NCBI RefSeq assembly: GCF_034008635.1
Contig: NZ_CP125378.1
Span: forward strand, 6,014,501 to 6,078,500
DNA length: 64,000 nt
Direction of reading: 5' to 3'
DNA from: Pseudomonas sp. P8_229
GTDB taxonomy: Bacteria > Pseudomonadota > Gammaproteobacteria > Pseudomonadales > Pseudomonadaceae
The translations under genes and the position numbers were made by a program. Each line of letters starts with the position of its first letter. The stretch's first letter is position 1. Shown piece by piece: positions 26,063-34,802 of this stretch. The notes below the pieces were generated by a model. It was not told the DNA's origin and did not search any database. It was given only the letters and a program-made list of their open reading frames with translations.

Positions 26063-26974
26063 TTATCCCGCAGAGGGGCTGCCTGGCTCGGTTGCTTTAC
26101 CGAAGAAACCGGTGGTTTGAGCAAACTCGACAAACCGCTTGTTTGCCACAGACAAGTATTCGTTAGCCCGCCAGCACAGACTGAAACTCATGGTCTGTGC
26201 CGGTTTGAACGGAACCCCGAGCATGCCGGGTACACATCGTTGAATGGAGCGCAGCAGCGTAGAGGCGCCCATTCCATCCAGTGTTGCCTTGATGACCAGT
26301 GAGACGAAATTGGTCTGCAATGCTATTCGATAGCGGGCTCCGGAGGCGTCGCAGAAGGTGTCGAACATGTGGCGTTGCAGGAATGACTGGTCAAAAAGCA
26401 CCATTTTTTCATCTTGTAGACGCCAGGCCTCGATAAAGGACTCGCCCGAAAGCGGGTGGCTATCGTTCATGCACAGCACCATCTCGTCGGTGCCTAACAA
26501 AACGGAGTCCCATCCGCTCTCGACTCGACGAGACTCCAGCAGGGCGACATCAATGTCACGGCTTTCCAGTCTCTGGCTGATGTCATCCGCACTGCCTTCA
26601 ACAACCGTCATGACGATGCCTGGATACTTTTTGCCAAAAGCATTGAGTACCTGCGGAATGTAATTGATCCCGAACATGGGAGGCACGCCGAGACGAATTT
26701 CACCGCTGTGTACCTGCGCCAGATCCCGCAGTTCCTGGCGTGCCATGTCTAGTTCAAGCAAAGCGACTTCGACACGTGCAAGAAAGCTTTTTCCTTCAGC
26801 CGTCACGGTGATTTGTCGTGCCGCGCGGTTGAAAAGCGTAACCCCCAGTTCCTCCTCCAATCGAGTAATGGCCATGCTCAGTGCTGGTTGAGCGATGTGC
26901 AGGCTCTGCGCGGCTTTGGTGAAACTACCTTGCCGCGCAACTTCCACGCAGCACATCAACGCTTTGAGATTCAT
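26063..26974 (-). CDS. LysR-family transcriptional regulator
   Basis: Start chosen at ATG 26974 (M-N-L-K-A-L); an upstream frame to 27031 overlaps the operator palindrome. 303 residues. Helix-turn-helix at about 1-60 (G-S-F-T-K-A-A-Q-S-L-H-I-A-Q-P-A-L-S) and a CysB/CynR-like effector domain after about 90. It is divergent from the hydroxypyruvate isomerase-like gene at 27153, and a GTGAT-N7-ATCAC site lies between them. Control of that gene by an organic acid inducer is likely but inferred. Confidence 0.85.
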   Translation of the reverse strand: MNLKALMCCVEVARQGSFTKAAQSLHIAQPALSMAITRLEEELGVTLFNRAARQITVTAEGKSFLARVEVALLELDMARQELRDLAQVHSGEIRLGVPPMFGINYIPQVLNAFGKKYPGIVMTVVEGSADDISQRLESRDIDVALLESRRVESGWDSVLLGTDEMVLCMNDSHPLSGESFIEAWRLQDEKMVLFDQSFLQRHMFDTFCDASGARYRIALQTNFVSLVIKATLDGMGASTLLRSIQRCVPGMLGVPFKPAQTMSFSLCWRANEYLSVANKRFVEFAQTTGFFGKATEPGSPSAG

Positions 26975-27014
26975 GCCTGTCACACCCGGATCGAAACCCA
27001 AAGCATAACAATCA

Positions 27015-27031
27015 GTGATGAAATAAATCAC
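27015..27031. promoter_or_regulatory. LysR-type operator palindrome
   Basis: GTGAT-GAAATAA-ATCAC, a perfect 5-bp dyad with 7-bp centre fitting the T-N11-A rule of LysR regulators. A further half-site CGTGAT lies at 27046-27051. It sits 41 bp upstream of the LysR start at 26974 and about 120 bp before the divergent isomerase gene. Confidence 0.6.
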
Positions 27032-27152
27032 AAACTAATATTTTTCGTGATGGAAATGCCTCTCTAAGATGCCGGCGATCACTTCGTGGTCGCCATCTCG
27101 AGGATCGCCTCCAGGCAGATGAATAGCCTCTTTCAAAAAGGATTTGAATCGA

Positions 27153-27932
27153 ATGCTTCAGTTCAATGCTCATCTCGGCTTCCAATTCAACGATTTGCCG
27201 TTTCTCCAGCGTATCGAAGCAGCTGCGGCCGCTGGATTCAAGGCGGTGGAGTTTCCTTCACCCTATGAATTTGACGCCAGTCACCTGGCCGCACACTTGA
27301 CTCAATACTCTCTACCTCTGATCCAGTTCGCTGCACCGGCCGGCGTCACCAAGGGCATTGCTGCGCTGCAAGGCAAGGAAGAAGAGTTCCACACAGGTTT
27401 AGCCCTGGCCGCGCGCTATGCAAAGGTGTTGGGTTGCCCGAAAGTGCACATCATGTCCGGGATTACTGCACAGGTGTCGGCTGAGCGCAGTTTCATGAGC
27501 AACCTGGAATATGCAGTCAAATATTTCGAGGATCAGGGTTTGCAGCCCCTGATCGAAGTGATCAGCCCAAAGGAAATTCCGGGGTACTACATGTCGGATT
27601 TCAGTAAGGCGCAACGGGTACTGGAGACCTTCCCGAGCATTGGACTGATACTCGATCTTTACCATGCGCAGCTATTGTCGGGTGACGCCGCCAATGTTCT
27701 GTCCCGGTTTTATGAGCGAACCGTCCACGTGCAGATTGCAGACTGCCCAGGTCGTCACGAGCCAGGTACAGGCGCCGTAAACTTTGCTGAATTGTTCGCG
27801 ACTCTGGAACATCGTGGGTACACCGGATGGATCGGATGTGAGTACCGTCCTTCCAGCACCACTGTTGCAAGCCTGGGCTGGCTGAAGTCGCCATACTTGG
27901 CGCGTGATGGCCGATCGCTTCCCGTCGTGTAG
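27153..27932 (+). CDS. Hydroxypyruvate isomerase/2-oxo-tetronate isomerase-like protein
   Basis: Start taken at ATG 27153 (AAGGA 12 bases upstream; a TTG at 27144 is possible). 259 residues, a xylose-isomerase-like TIM barrel of the Hyi/OtnI group. It shows F-N-A-H-L-G-F near the start, A-A-G-F-K-A-V-E-F-P, E-V-I-S (metal Glu), D-L-Y-H and H-V-Q-I-A-D-C-P-G-R-H-E-P. The hydroxypyruvate/tartronate semialdehyde genes usually beside hyi (gcl, glxR) are absent. It is therefore a stand-alone gene, possibly with another 2-oxo-sugar-acid substrate. Confidence 0.72.
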   Translation: MLQFNAHLGFQFNDLPFLQRIEAAAAAGFKAVEFPSPYEFDASHLAAHLTQYSLPLIQFAAPAGVTKGIAALQGKEEEFHTGLALAARYAKVLGCPKVHIMSGITAQVSAERSFMSNLEYAVKYFEDQGLQPLIEVISPKEIPGYYMSDFSKAQRVLETFPSIGLILDLYHAQLLSGDAANVLSRFYERTVHVQIADCPGRHEPGTGAVNFAELFATLEHRGYTGWIGCEYRPSSTTVASLGWLKSPYLARDGRSLPVV

Positions 27933-28070
27933 GGCCGCATAATGGCCAAGCAGACCAGCGGCTGACCGTCGTAACTGTGATCGCCGAACGGTCGGGTATA
28001 GGTCAGCGCCACGCCAAACCTGGCACACCTGGATCAGCGACGCGGCGGCGAAGAAGATCGACAGCGGCGC
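27933..28070 (-). pseudogene. Possible decayed remnant of a membrane-protein gene
   Basis: Between the isomerase and the GGDEF-EAL gene, leftward frames give fragments that look protein-like: one with A-P-L-S-I-F-F-A-A-A-S-L-I-Q-V-C-Q, and, after a one-base shift, one with L-T-Y-T-R-P-F-G-D-H-S-Y-D-G-Q-P-L-V. Together they would read as a hydrophobic helix plus loop. No start, ribosome site or full domain is present. I do not recognise the family, and chance cannot be excluded. Confidence 0.25.
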
Positions 28071-28105
28071 TGTAGTGTCGAGCGCGGGCAGGGATGCCCG
28101 ACTGG

Positions 28106-30727
28106 CTAAATGACGCGGCCTTTCTTCGGTGAAGGATGAGTGGCCGGCTCGGCCCTGGCGGTTTTCAACAACTGCGCGAACGCCGCCTTGTCGATCGGCC
28201 GACTCATGAAGTAGCCCTGAACCTCGTTGCATTGATCCTTGCCGAGAATGTCCAGTTGCTCCTCGGTCTCGACGCCTTCTGCGGTGACGGTCAGGCCCAT
28301 GGCTTTGCCCAGGCCGATGATCGCCTGCACCACGGCGCGATCGTTGGCACCGTGGCTGATCGAGGCAATGAAACGCTTGTCGATCTTGATCCCGTCGAAC
28401 GGGTACGCACGCAGGTAACCGAGGGATGAGTAGCCGGTGCCAAAGTCGTCCATGTTCAGGCGCACGCCCAGTTGCTTGAGCGCATTCATGGTGGCCAGCG
28501 CGCCGTCGGTGTCGACCAGCATCACGTTCTCGGTGATTTCCAGTTCCAGGCGACTGGCCGGAAAACGCGTCTGCACCAGTGCTTCGCGCACGTCTTCGAC
28601 GACATCGCTGAGGGCGAACTGCGCCGGCGACAGGTTGACCGACAGCAGAATGTCCGACGGCCAGGTGAGGGCGGTTTCACAGGCTTCGCGCAGCACCCAG
28701 CGCCCCAGCGGCACGATCAGGTCGGTCTGCTCAGCGAGGCCGATGAACAGGTCCGGCCCGAGCAGGCCCTTGGTCGGATGCTGCCAGCGCACCAGGGCTT
28801 CGACCGAGACGATGTGCTTGCCGTCGACGGTGTAGCGCGGCTGGTAGTGCAGGAGGAATTCGTCGTTCTTCAGCGCGCCGCGCAAGTCGCTTTCCATCTG
28901 CCGGCGCGTCTGGATCTGGTCGCTCATGTGCGCTTCGAAATAGCACCAGGTGTTTTTACCCTCGGACTTGGCCTGATACAGCGCGATGTCGGCGCAGCGG
29001 ATCAACTCGCTCGGCATGAAGCCCTGACGCCGGCTCAGGGCGATGCCGATGCTTGCACCCACGTGCAGCGGATGATGTTCGAAGGTCAGCGGTTGGTGCA
29101 GGCTCTCGACCAGTCGGGTACAGAACCGGTCGACCTCTTGGCGGCTGTCCATGCCATTGAGCACCACGACAAATTCGTCGCCACCCAGACGCGCAACAAT
29201 GTCGTGTTCACGGGTGCATTCGCGCAGGCGACTGGCGACTTCCTGCAGCACCGCATCGCCGGCCGGGTGCCCGAGGGAATCGTTGATCGGCTTGAAGTTG
29301 TCCAGGTCGATCACCAGCAGCGACAGCGGCGGCGCGTGCTCCTTGAGCAGCAGCGCGTCATCCAGATAGCGCGCCAACTGGTTGCGATTGGGCAGGCCGG
29401 TGAGGGCGTCGTGCATCGACAGATGCTGGATCTGCGCATGTGCGGCGACTTCGTCGGTGATGTCGCTGGCGGTGCCGCGATAACCGCCTACGGCGTATTT
29501 GTCGATGATCGGCCGCGCCGACAACCGACAGTGACGTTGTTGCCCGGCGTGGTCGCGGTAGGTGCAGCGCAGGTCGCTGGCATTGCTGTCTTCGCTGAGC
29601 TTTTTCAGCCACAGCTCCAGCGGCGTGGTATCGCACGACACCAATTGTCCGATGCCTTGCCCCAGCCACTGGGTTTGCGGGTAACCAGTCACCTCGCTGA
29701 AGCGCGCCGAGAGGTAGGTCAGGCGCAGCTGGTTGTCGACTTCCCAGATCCAGTCCGACGCCGCTTCGGCCACCGCGCGGAAACGTTCTTCACTGGCTTC
29801 CAGCGCGTGGTTGGCCGCTTCCAGTGCCTGATTTGACGCTTGCAGCGTGCTGAAACTGTGGTCGACGTAGGTTGAGGAGCGCAACGCATGGCGCAAGAAA
29901 TACGCGGTCAACAGCATCAGCACTACGAGCACGGCGCCGAGTGTTGGCAGCAGTGACCACAGTAATTGCTGGCCAGGCCGTTCTAGGTCCGCCGTCAGGC
30001 TGTAACCAGTGCTGCCCAGCGGTACCCGCGGTTGTTCCCCGGCGGGTTGTTCATCCGGGATCAAGGTCAGGTTCTGCAGACCGTAGGCGGTACCGAGCGC
30101 CTGCAGCTTGGTGGGGGTCAACTTGTCGACGAACACCAGTATCGATGTCTGTTGCGGATCGCCCAATGGGCGATCATCGTTGGGCAGGATCGCTGCGGCC
30201 GTGACCAGTGCCGGCCAGCCGTCGAACAGTGAGTAGGTATTGATCGGCACGGTCAAATCGGCCTGGCTTTGCACCTGATCGATCAACGACGCCACAGAAA
30301 CGTTGAGCAGGCGCGAAATCTCCCCCTCGTCCTGCAGGCCTTGTACCACGGCGTATTTGGTGCGCTGTCGATCGAGCACAAACACGCCGTCATAGCCATC
30401 ACTGGTGAACAGGGTTTTGCCGATGTTTTGCTGGGTGTAGGCCCAGTCGGTGTCGACCTTGGTGTGCAGGTGTTCGTAGGCCGTGGTCCAGTCGGCGTAG
30501 CTGGTGATGTAGCTTTTGGACGCGGCGATGCGGTTTTCCAAGGCACGAGCGGTGTAAAAACGGGTCTCGTCGACATCCTCCCGATCCAGGCGAGCGGCAA
30601 TGCCGAGCAAGGTGCCGATCGCGGCCATCACACCGACGATAAACAGCGCGCCGACCGCGAAGGCCAGACGGCGGGTGATTGCACTTTGCTGAGGCGGAAC
30701 AGGCGCGGCGGAAGTGAAAATGTCCAT
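28106..30727 (-). CDS. CHASE4-PAS-GGDEF-EAL cyclic-di-GMP signalling protein
   Basis: Start chosen at ATG 30727 with AAGGAC upstream; 873 residues. The order is: membrane helix (about 20-43), CHASE4-like periplasmic sensor, second helix (about 265-287), short coiled coil, PAS (about 305-420), GGDEF, EAL. The GGDEF motif R-L-G-G-D-E-F is intact, with the inhibitory site R-E-H-D five residues before it. The EAL part keeps E-A-L-V-R, N-L-S, E-I-T-E-N, D-D-F-G-T-G and E-G-V-E-T. Both synthesis and breakdown of c-di-GMP are therefore possible. It is divergent from the membrane protein at 31038. Confidence 0.88.
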   Translation of the reverse strand: MDIFTSAAPVPPQQSAITRRLAFAVGALFIVGVMAAIGTLLGIAARLDREDVDETRFYTARALENRIAASKSYITSYADWTTAYEHLHTKVDTDWAYTQQNIGKTLFTSDGYDGVFVLDRQRTKYAVVQGLQDEGEISRLLNVSVASLIDQVQSQADLTVPINTYSLFDGWPALVTAAAILPNDDRPLGDPQQTSILVFVDKLTPTKLQALGTAYGLQNLTLIPDEQPAGEQPRVPLGSTGYSLTADLERPGQQLLWSLLPTLGAVLVVLMLLTAYFLRHALRSSTYVDHSFSTLQASNQALEAANHALEASEERFRAVAEAASDWIWEVDNQLRLTYLSARFSEVTGYPQTQWLGQGIGQLVSCDTTPLELWLKKLSEDSNASDLRCTYRDHAGQQRHCRLSARPIIDKYAVGGYRGTASDITDEVAAHAQIQHLSMHDALTGLPNRNQLARYLDDALLLKEHAPPLSLLVIDLDNFKPINDSLGHPAGDAVLQEVASRLRECTREHDIVARLGGDEFVVVLNGMDSRQEVDRFCTRLVESLHQPLTFEHHPLHVGASIGIALSRRQGFMPSELIRCADIALYQAKSEGKNTWCYFEAHMSDQIQTRRQMESDLRGALKNDEFLLHYQPRYTVDGKHIVSVEALVRWQHPTKGLLGPDLFIGLAEQTDLIVPLGRWVLREACETALTWPSDILLSVNLSPAQFALSDVVEDVREALVQTRFPASRLELEITENVMLVDTDGALATMNALKQLGVRLNMDDFGTGYSSLGYLRAYPFDGIKIDKRFIASISHGANDRAVVQAIIGLGKAMGLTVTAEGVETEEQLDILGKDQCNEVQGYFMSRPIDKAAFAQLLKTARAEPATHPSPKKGRVI

Positions 30728-30954
30728 ATGCACGTCCTTGATCCTGGGTCTGAACCCATCTGGAACAGCAGCCTGAGCGCAATGTTCAATGCGTTTGTGG
30801 GCATTGCGCTGACGCGGATTTCCCAAGCGTAGTGAATGTGCAGGTTTTTTGCCTTGAAACCAGTAAAAGCACACGATGACCGGGAGTGCTTCGGCGGGTT
30901 CAGTACGAGGAACTGCAGGTAGTTGAGTTGAGAGTCTTACGTACGGTCTGGCAT

Positions 30955-30968
30955 CTTGAATATTCAAG
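30955..30968. promoter_or_regulatory. Perfect 14-bp palindrome in a divergent intergenic region
   Basis: CTTGAATATTCAAG lies in the 310-bp gap between the GGDEF-EAL gene and the membrane protein gene. It is a possible operator. The rest of this gap shows no gene, although an open frame extends the GGDEF-EAL gene through it without a ribosome site. Confidence 0.35.
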
Positions 30969-31037
30969 CTGCGAAGAAGGCCATGCCTGGCGTTGTAGTC
31001 GCCCATTTTGCATTTTCAAGACAATGGAGTTGTAAAC

Positions 31038-31787
31038 GTGGATCAAAATAAAGACGGCCTCAAATCGGCAAATCCCATCGCCGGATTGCCCGGAGCCGTG
31101 TTCGAAAAAGCCTGGGAGTTACGATGGGCATTGAAACTCACCTATGTATGTCTGTTTCTGGACACGCTTTGCGCCTTTGCACTGCATCAGAATCTCATGG
31201 GCTTTTCCGGCAATATGGCGATGCTGTGGGAGCGTCTGGGCACAGTTTTCGTGGGTGTCACATCGTTTTGCCTGATCGTGTCGCTAGTGATCCCGGCGAT
31301 CGCCAGATTCGCGTGTATTGCGGGTATTTATCTGCCTTGGCAATGGTTCGAAGGGCATGTGCGGTATGACATGCTTCATGGTTACGTGACACTTGGCGCG
31401 TTGCGGGAACACAGTATCAGGAAGGACGATGAATTTGCCTGGAAGCGTTGGGAGTCCGCCGAGTCCATGAGGAACGAGGCACGAGCCAACCGATACCAGG
31501 CTGGAGAGCTGATATTCGGCTTGGGAGTGTTCGGGGTTTTCAATGCATGGGTGGGTATCAGCAACGACGTCGAGACCTTGATGCTCGCGCTGAACGCTAT
31601 CATTGGATTTAGCGGCTGGTTCCTTGTGAGTACAGTCATGGTCGCTGGGCTGTACTGGGCCTGGTGGGCCACCGAGGAAGTGCCGCAGATTTACCACCCA
31701 ACGCTTTATGAAGAGCTTCGCGCAAAGGAGCCTCCGTTGTTCAGAGCAAAAGCAAAGCATCTGGGCGATCAGGGTAGCGATGATTAG
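31038..31787 (+). CDS. Hypothetical integral membrane protein
   Basis: Start set at GTG 31038 with TGGAG eight bases upstream; 249 residues. Four to five hydrophobic helices are visible (about 33-53, 70-105 as one or two, 155-175, 190-218), with a charged middle loop and a cytosolic-looking charged C-terminus. Nothing in it is recognisable as an enzyme or transporter motif. Its codon use looks less GC-biased than its neighbours, so it may have arrived separately. Function unknown. Confidence 0.6.
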   Translation: MDQNKDGLKSANPIAGLPGAVFEKAWELRWALKLTYVCLFLDTLCAFALHQNLMGFSGNMAMLWERLGTVFVGVTSFCLIVSLVIPAIARFACIAGIYLPWQWFEGHVRYDMLHGYVTLGALREHSIRKDDEFAWKRWESAESMRNEARANRYQAGELIFGLGVFGVFNAWVGISNDVETLMLALNAIIGFSGWFLVSTVMVAGLYWAWWATEEVPQIYHPTLYEELRAKEPPLFRAKAKHLGDQGSDD

Positions 31788-31870
31788 AAATGATCATTGA
31801 CCTTGATTTTGATAGCAGAGGGGGAGGAGAGCCTCGTCGCAAAGAGGAGGCTTTTCCTGACACTGGGTTC

Positions 31871-32614
31871 TTAAGGCCCCTTCCTGAGCAACTGCCCCAA
31901 CGCCTCCAGCTCAGCTTTCTCCACATCGGACACCAGCACGAAACGCATGTGCCCGGCCTGCCACGACACCACATTGAACCCACGAACGCTCTGACTTTGC
32001 ACGGCTCTGTCGGCCTCGCTCGTCGGCAGGATGAACACGTTGATGATGTGCTTGGCATGCCCGTAACTCAGGGCGGCGGTGGTCTGGTGTTGCAGGTAAT
32101 CCAGACGTCCACCGAGCAGGGGGAAGCCTTGCGCCGTATAGTCGAACACCGGGGGCGAGAAGTCGAGTTTGCCGGTGAACCACGGTTTGACGGTGTGGCG
32201 ATCGGAGGACACCACGTCGTTGAGATGTTCGCCCATCAACGAGCGCACATGGCTGGAGACGGCCTCGTCGATCAAGGGTTGCTCGCTGCCCGGGGTGGCG
32301 ACATACAGCACCATCGCCAGGGCCAGCGCAGCTGCGGAAAACGCCGGGGCCAACCAGTTTCGCCAACCCTGCATGAGCCCGGGCGCGGGTTTGTCAGCGG
32401 CCAATACGCTGGCCACCAGTGAGGCCGGGGCCGGGTAGTAGGTTGCATGGCGCTTCACGCTGATCTTGAGCAACTTCGCTTCATCCTGCAGCCGCGCGCA
32501 CTCGGCGCAGGTGCTCAAGTGCGCTGCCACTTGCGCAGTCGTGGCCGGATCCAGTTCCTGATCCAGATAGCCGTGCAACTGTGTCTGGCAAACCGTGCAG
32601 TCGAGTTCATTCAT
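31871..32614 (-). CDS. Anti-sigma factor, zinc-finger (ZAS) type
   Basis: 247 residues. The N-terminal anti-sigma domain (about 1-45) holds C-T-V-C and H-L-S-T-C-A-E-C, the H-x3-C-x2-C pattern of ZAS anti-sigma factors. One membrane helix lies at about 88-106, followed by a periplasmic domain of about 140 residues that may sense the signal. It overlaps the ECF sigma gene by eight bases, so the two are translated together. It should hold the sigma factor inactive at the membrane until triggered. Confidence 0.82.
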   Translation of the reverse strand: MNELDCTVCQTQLHGYLDQELDPATTAQVAAHLSTCAECARLQDEAKLLKISVKRHATYYPAPASLVASVLAADKPAPGLMQGWRNWLAPAFSAAALALAMVLYVATPGSEQPLIDEAVSSHVRSLMGEHLNDVVSSDRHTVKPWFTGKLDFSPPVFDYTAQGFPLLGGRLDYLQHQTTAALSYGHAKHIINVFILPTSEADRAVQSQSVRGFNVVSWQAGHMRFVLVSDVEKAELEALGQLLRKGP

Positions 32615-33119
32615 GATCGTGCAACTTCAGTAGTTCGAGCTTGAGCAGGGCACGCGCCCGGGCCAGTCTGGACATGACGGTACCGATGGGGATATCGACC
32701 ACCAGGGCGATGTCCTTGTAGGGCAGGTCTTCGAGTTCCTTGAGCACAATCACCTCGCGAAACACCGGCGGCAGGGCGCACAGCGCTTGCTGCAGCAACG
32801 CGGCATTTTCCGTGTGAATGGCCAGCAGTTCCGGGGTCTGGCTGTGGCTCAGCGGGCCTTCGTCAGCTGCCATGTCGTCATCGATGGCGACCCAGCGATG
32901 TCCGGCCGAAGCCTTGAGCCAGGTGTAGCTTTCGTTGCGCACGATGGTCAGAAACCACGCCTTGGCGTTGCCATCGGCGAAGCGCTGCAAAAACCGGAAG
33001 GCGCGCAGGGCGCTTTCCTGCACGACATCGCGGGCGGCGCTGTCGTTGCCGGTGAGCCAGCGCGCAAGGTTGTAGGCCGCGTCCAGATGGGGCGCAATCA
33101 GTTCCTCAAATCGCTTCAT
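32607..33119 (-). CDS. ECF-type RNA polymerase sigma factor
   Basis: 170 residues, normal for extracytoplasmic-function sigma factors. Region 2 (about 8-75) includes D-V-V-Q-E-S-A-L-R-A-F. Region 4 (about 110-160) has L-P-P-V-F-R-E-V-I-V-L-K-E-L-E-D-L-P-Y-K-D-I-A and G-T-V-M-S-R-L-A-R-A-R. The cognate anti-sigma gene follows. The divergent metallophosphoesterase and cupredoxin genes start 153 bp away and are the natural regulon candidates. Confidence 0.88.
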   Translation of the reverse strand: MKRFEELIAPHLDAAYNLARWLTGNDSAARDVVQESALRAFRFLQRFADGNAKAWFLTIVRNESYTWLKASAGHRWVAIDDDMAADEGPLSHSQTPELLAIHTENAALLQQALCALPPVFREVIVLKELEDLPYKDIALVVDIPIGTVMSRLARARALLKLELLKLHDHE

Positions 33120-33272
33120 GGTGGGTTCCGCACCGTCACACCCCTATAACCGTGCTGCGGCGGGTTTTATTCGCGCAAAAACATTTATTTTTTGCCGTGG
33201 AATAAAGCCTCGCGCCGAAAGGTTTACCTCGTGTCAGCTACCTCACTGTAGTTCGCCCGCGAGGACACACCG

Positions 33273-34241
33273 ATGGACATTCAAGCAAAACACCCGCTGC
33301 GCACCGATGGTCCGCTCGATCCAGACCGGCGAACCCTGCTCAAATGCTCGGCGTGGGCCGGGGCCGGGGTGCTCTGGGCCTTGAGCGGCGGCATTCCCAA
33401 AGCCTTTGCGCTGGATGAAACGGGCAACGTCAGCGATCCCAAGGCGCTGGCCAGCACCTTTCACTTCGTGCAGATCAGCGATTCGCACATCGGCTTCAAC
33501 AAGGAAGCCAATCCGGAGCCAGTCAAGACCCTGCAGGTGGCGATCGACAAGGTCATCGCGCTGCCCAAACGGCCGTCGCTGATCTTGCACACCGGCGACA
33601 TCACTCACCTGTCCAAGCCTGAGGAATTCGACACCGCCGCGCAATTGCTCAAAGGCCTGCCGTCCACTGTGCATTACGTGCCCGGTGAGCACGACACCCT
33701 CGACGAGGGCGGCGGCAAGCTTTACCTGGAGCGTTACGGCAAGGGCACCAAAGGCAACGGCTGGTACAGCTTCGATGACCACGGCGTGCACTTCATTGCG
33801 CTGATCAATGTCTTCAACTTCCAGGCCGGCCACGAAGCCACCCTCGGCGCCGACCAACTGGCTTGGCTGGCCGATGACTTGCGCGCCGTCAGCAGCAGTA
33901 CGCCCGTCGTCGTGTTCACCCACATCCCGTTGTGGACGGTTTATCAGCCGTGGGGCTGGGGCACCGAGGACGGCGATCAGGCAATCGCGATGCTGCGCAA
34001 GTACGGCTCGGTGACGGTGCTCAACGGGCACATCCATCAGGTCATTCAGAAAGTCGAAGGCAACATCACCTTCCACACCGCCCGAGGCACGGCCTATCCA
34101 CAGCCAGCACCGGGCGCAGCGCCGTCACCGGGGCCGATGACGGTAGCGGCGGATCAACTGCGCAATTACCTGGGAATCACCGAGGTGCGCGCGACCCAGG
34201 GCGATCACCCGCTGGCGTTGATTGATTCGACACTGGTTTAA
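33273..34241 (+). CDS. Tat-exported calcineurin-like metallophosphoesterase
   Basis: 322 residues. The D-R-R-T-L-L-K motif at about 18-24 followed by a hydrophobic stretch marks a Tat signal. Metal ligands are visible: Asp70 and His72 in S-D-S-H, Asp109 in T-G-D, His in T-H-I-P and N-G-H-I-H near the end. The usual G-N-H is replaced by G-E139-H140, so the bridging Asn is a Glu, an uncommon change that could alter metal use. It is followed 14 bp later by a cupredoxin. The substrate is unknown. Confidence 0.82.
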   Translation: MDIQAKHPLRTDGPLDPDRRTLLKCSAWAGAGVLWALSGGIPKAFALDETGNVSDPKALASTFHFVQISDSHIGFNKEANPEPVKTLQVAIDKVIALPKRPSLILHTGDITHLSKPEEFDTAAQLLKGLPSTVHYVPGEHDTLDEGGGKLYLERYGKGTKGNGWYSFDDHGVHFIALINVFNFQAGHEATLGADQLAWLADDLRAVSSSTPVVVFTHIPLWTVYQPWGWGTEDGDQAIAMLRKYGSVTVLNGHIHQVIQKVEGNITFHTARGTAYPQPAPGAAPSPGPMTVAADQLRNYLGITEVRATQGDHPLALIDSTLV

Positions 34242-34255
34242 CCGAGGGCGAACCG

Positions 34256-34564
34256 ATGAAAACGCGACTGTTGGCGCTGGTGTGCCTGCTGCTGGCGATG
34301 CCGGTGTGGGCGGCGGAAGTGAAGGTCGACATCAAGGAATTCATGTTCGGCCCCAAGGACCTGACCGTGGCCGTGGGCACCAAGGTGACGTGGGTCAATG
34401 ACGATCAGATCCCGCACACCGTGGCGGAAACCCACAAGGTGTTTCGCTCGGGAGCGCTGGACACCAATGACAGTTTTTCCTGGGTGTTCGATACGCCGGG
34501 GGAGTTTGAGTACTTTTGCGTGTTGCACCCGCAGATGATTGGGAAGGTGGTGGTGACACAGTGA
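34256..34564 (+). CDS. Periplasmic cupredoxin (amicyanin/plastocyanin-like)
   Basis: 102 residues with a signal peptide cut near A-W-A-A (residue 19-20). The type 1 copper ligands are all present: His54 and Cys88-x-x-His91-x-x-Met94. It is a small periplasmic electron or copper carrier. Its position after the Tat-exported phosphoesterase and beside the ECF sigma/anti-sigma pair suggests a shared envelope stress or redox response. GAGGGCGAA precedes the ATG. Confidence 0.85.
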   Translation: MKTRLLALVCLLLAMPVWAAEVKVDIKEFMFGPKDLTVAVGTKVTWVNDDQIPHTVAETHKVFRSGALDTNDSFSWVFDTPGEFEYFCVLHPQMIGKVVVTQ

Positions 34565-34754
34565 AACGTACCGCAAGGGTGCCGTTCAGTTGAGTGTTAC
34601 TCAGCTACCGTTCTGCACCTTTGCGGGGCTCGCCATGAGCCTTCTGGTAGCAAATCTCAAAGGTCGGGCATCGCCGCGTGCGCCGATTACTTTCCTTAAA
34701 TCATTAAAATCAACTGCTTGGCGCATTCCTGCGGACTCTGGCATGCATCGTGCT

Positions 34755-34786
34755 TTTTTGTATCCGTGGATAATTGGATACAAAAA
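34755..34786. promoter_or_regulatory. Perfect 11-bp inverted repeat over the gntR promoter
   Basis: TTTTTGTATCC and GGATACAAAAA face each other across a 10-bp centre that contains GATAAT (34769-34774), a good -10 box. It lies 16 bp upstream of the GntR start. The spacing and TGTATCC/GGATACA arms suit a GntR/FCD-type dimer, so autoregulation by blocking the promoter is likely. Confidence 0.75.
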
Positions 34787-34802
34787 GACAAAAGGTGCTG
34801 CC

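Noticed and set aside
30728..31006. N-terminal extension of the GGDEF-EAL frame by 93 codons.
   Set aside because: No ribosome site, no domain and it crosses a palindrome. The ATG at 30727 has AAGGAC upstream and is followed by a proper membrane helix.
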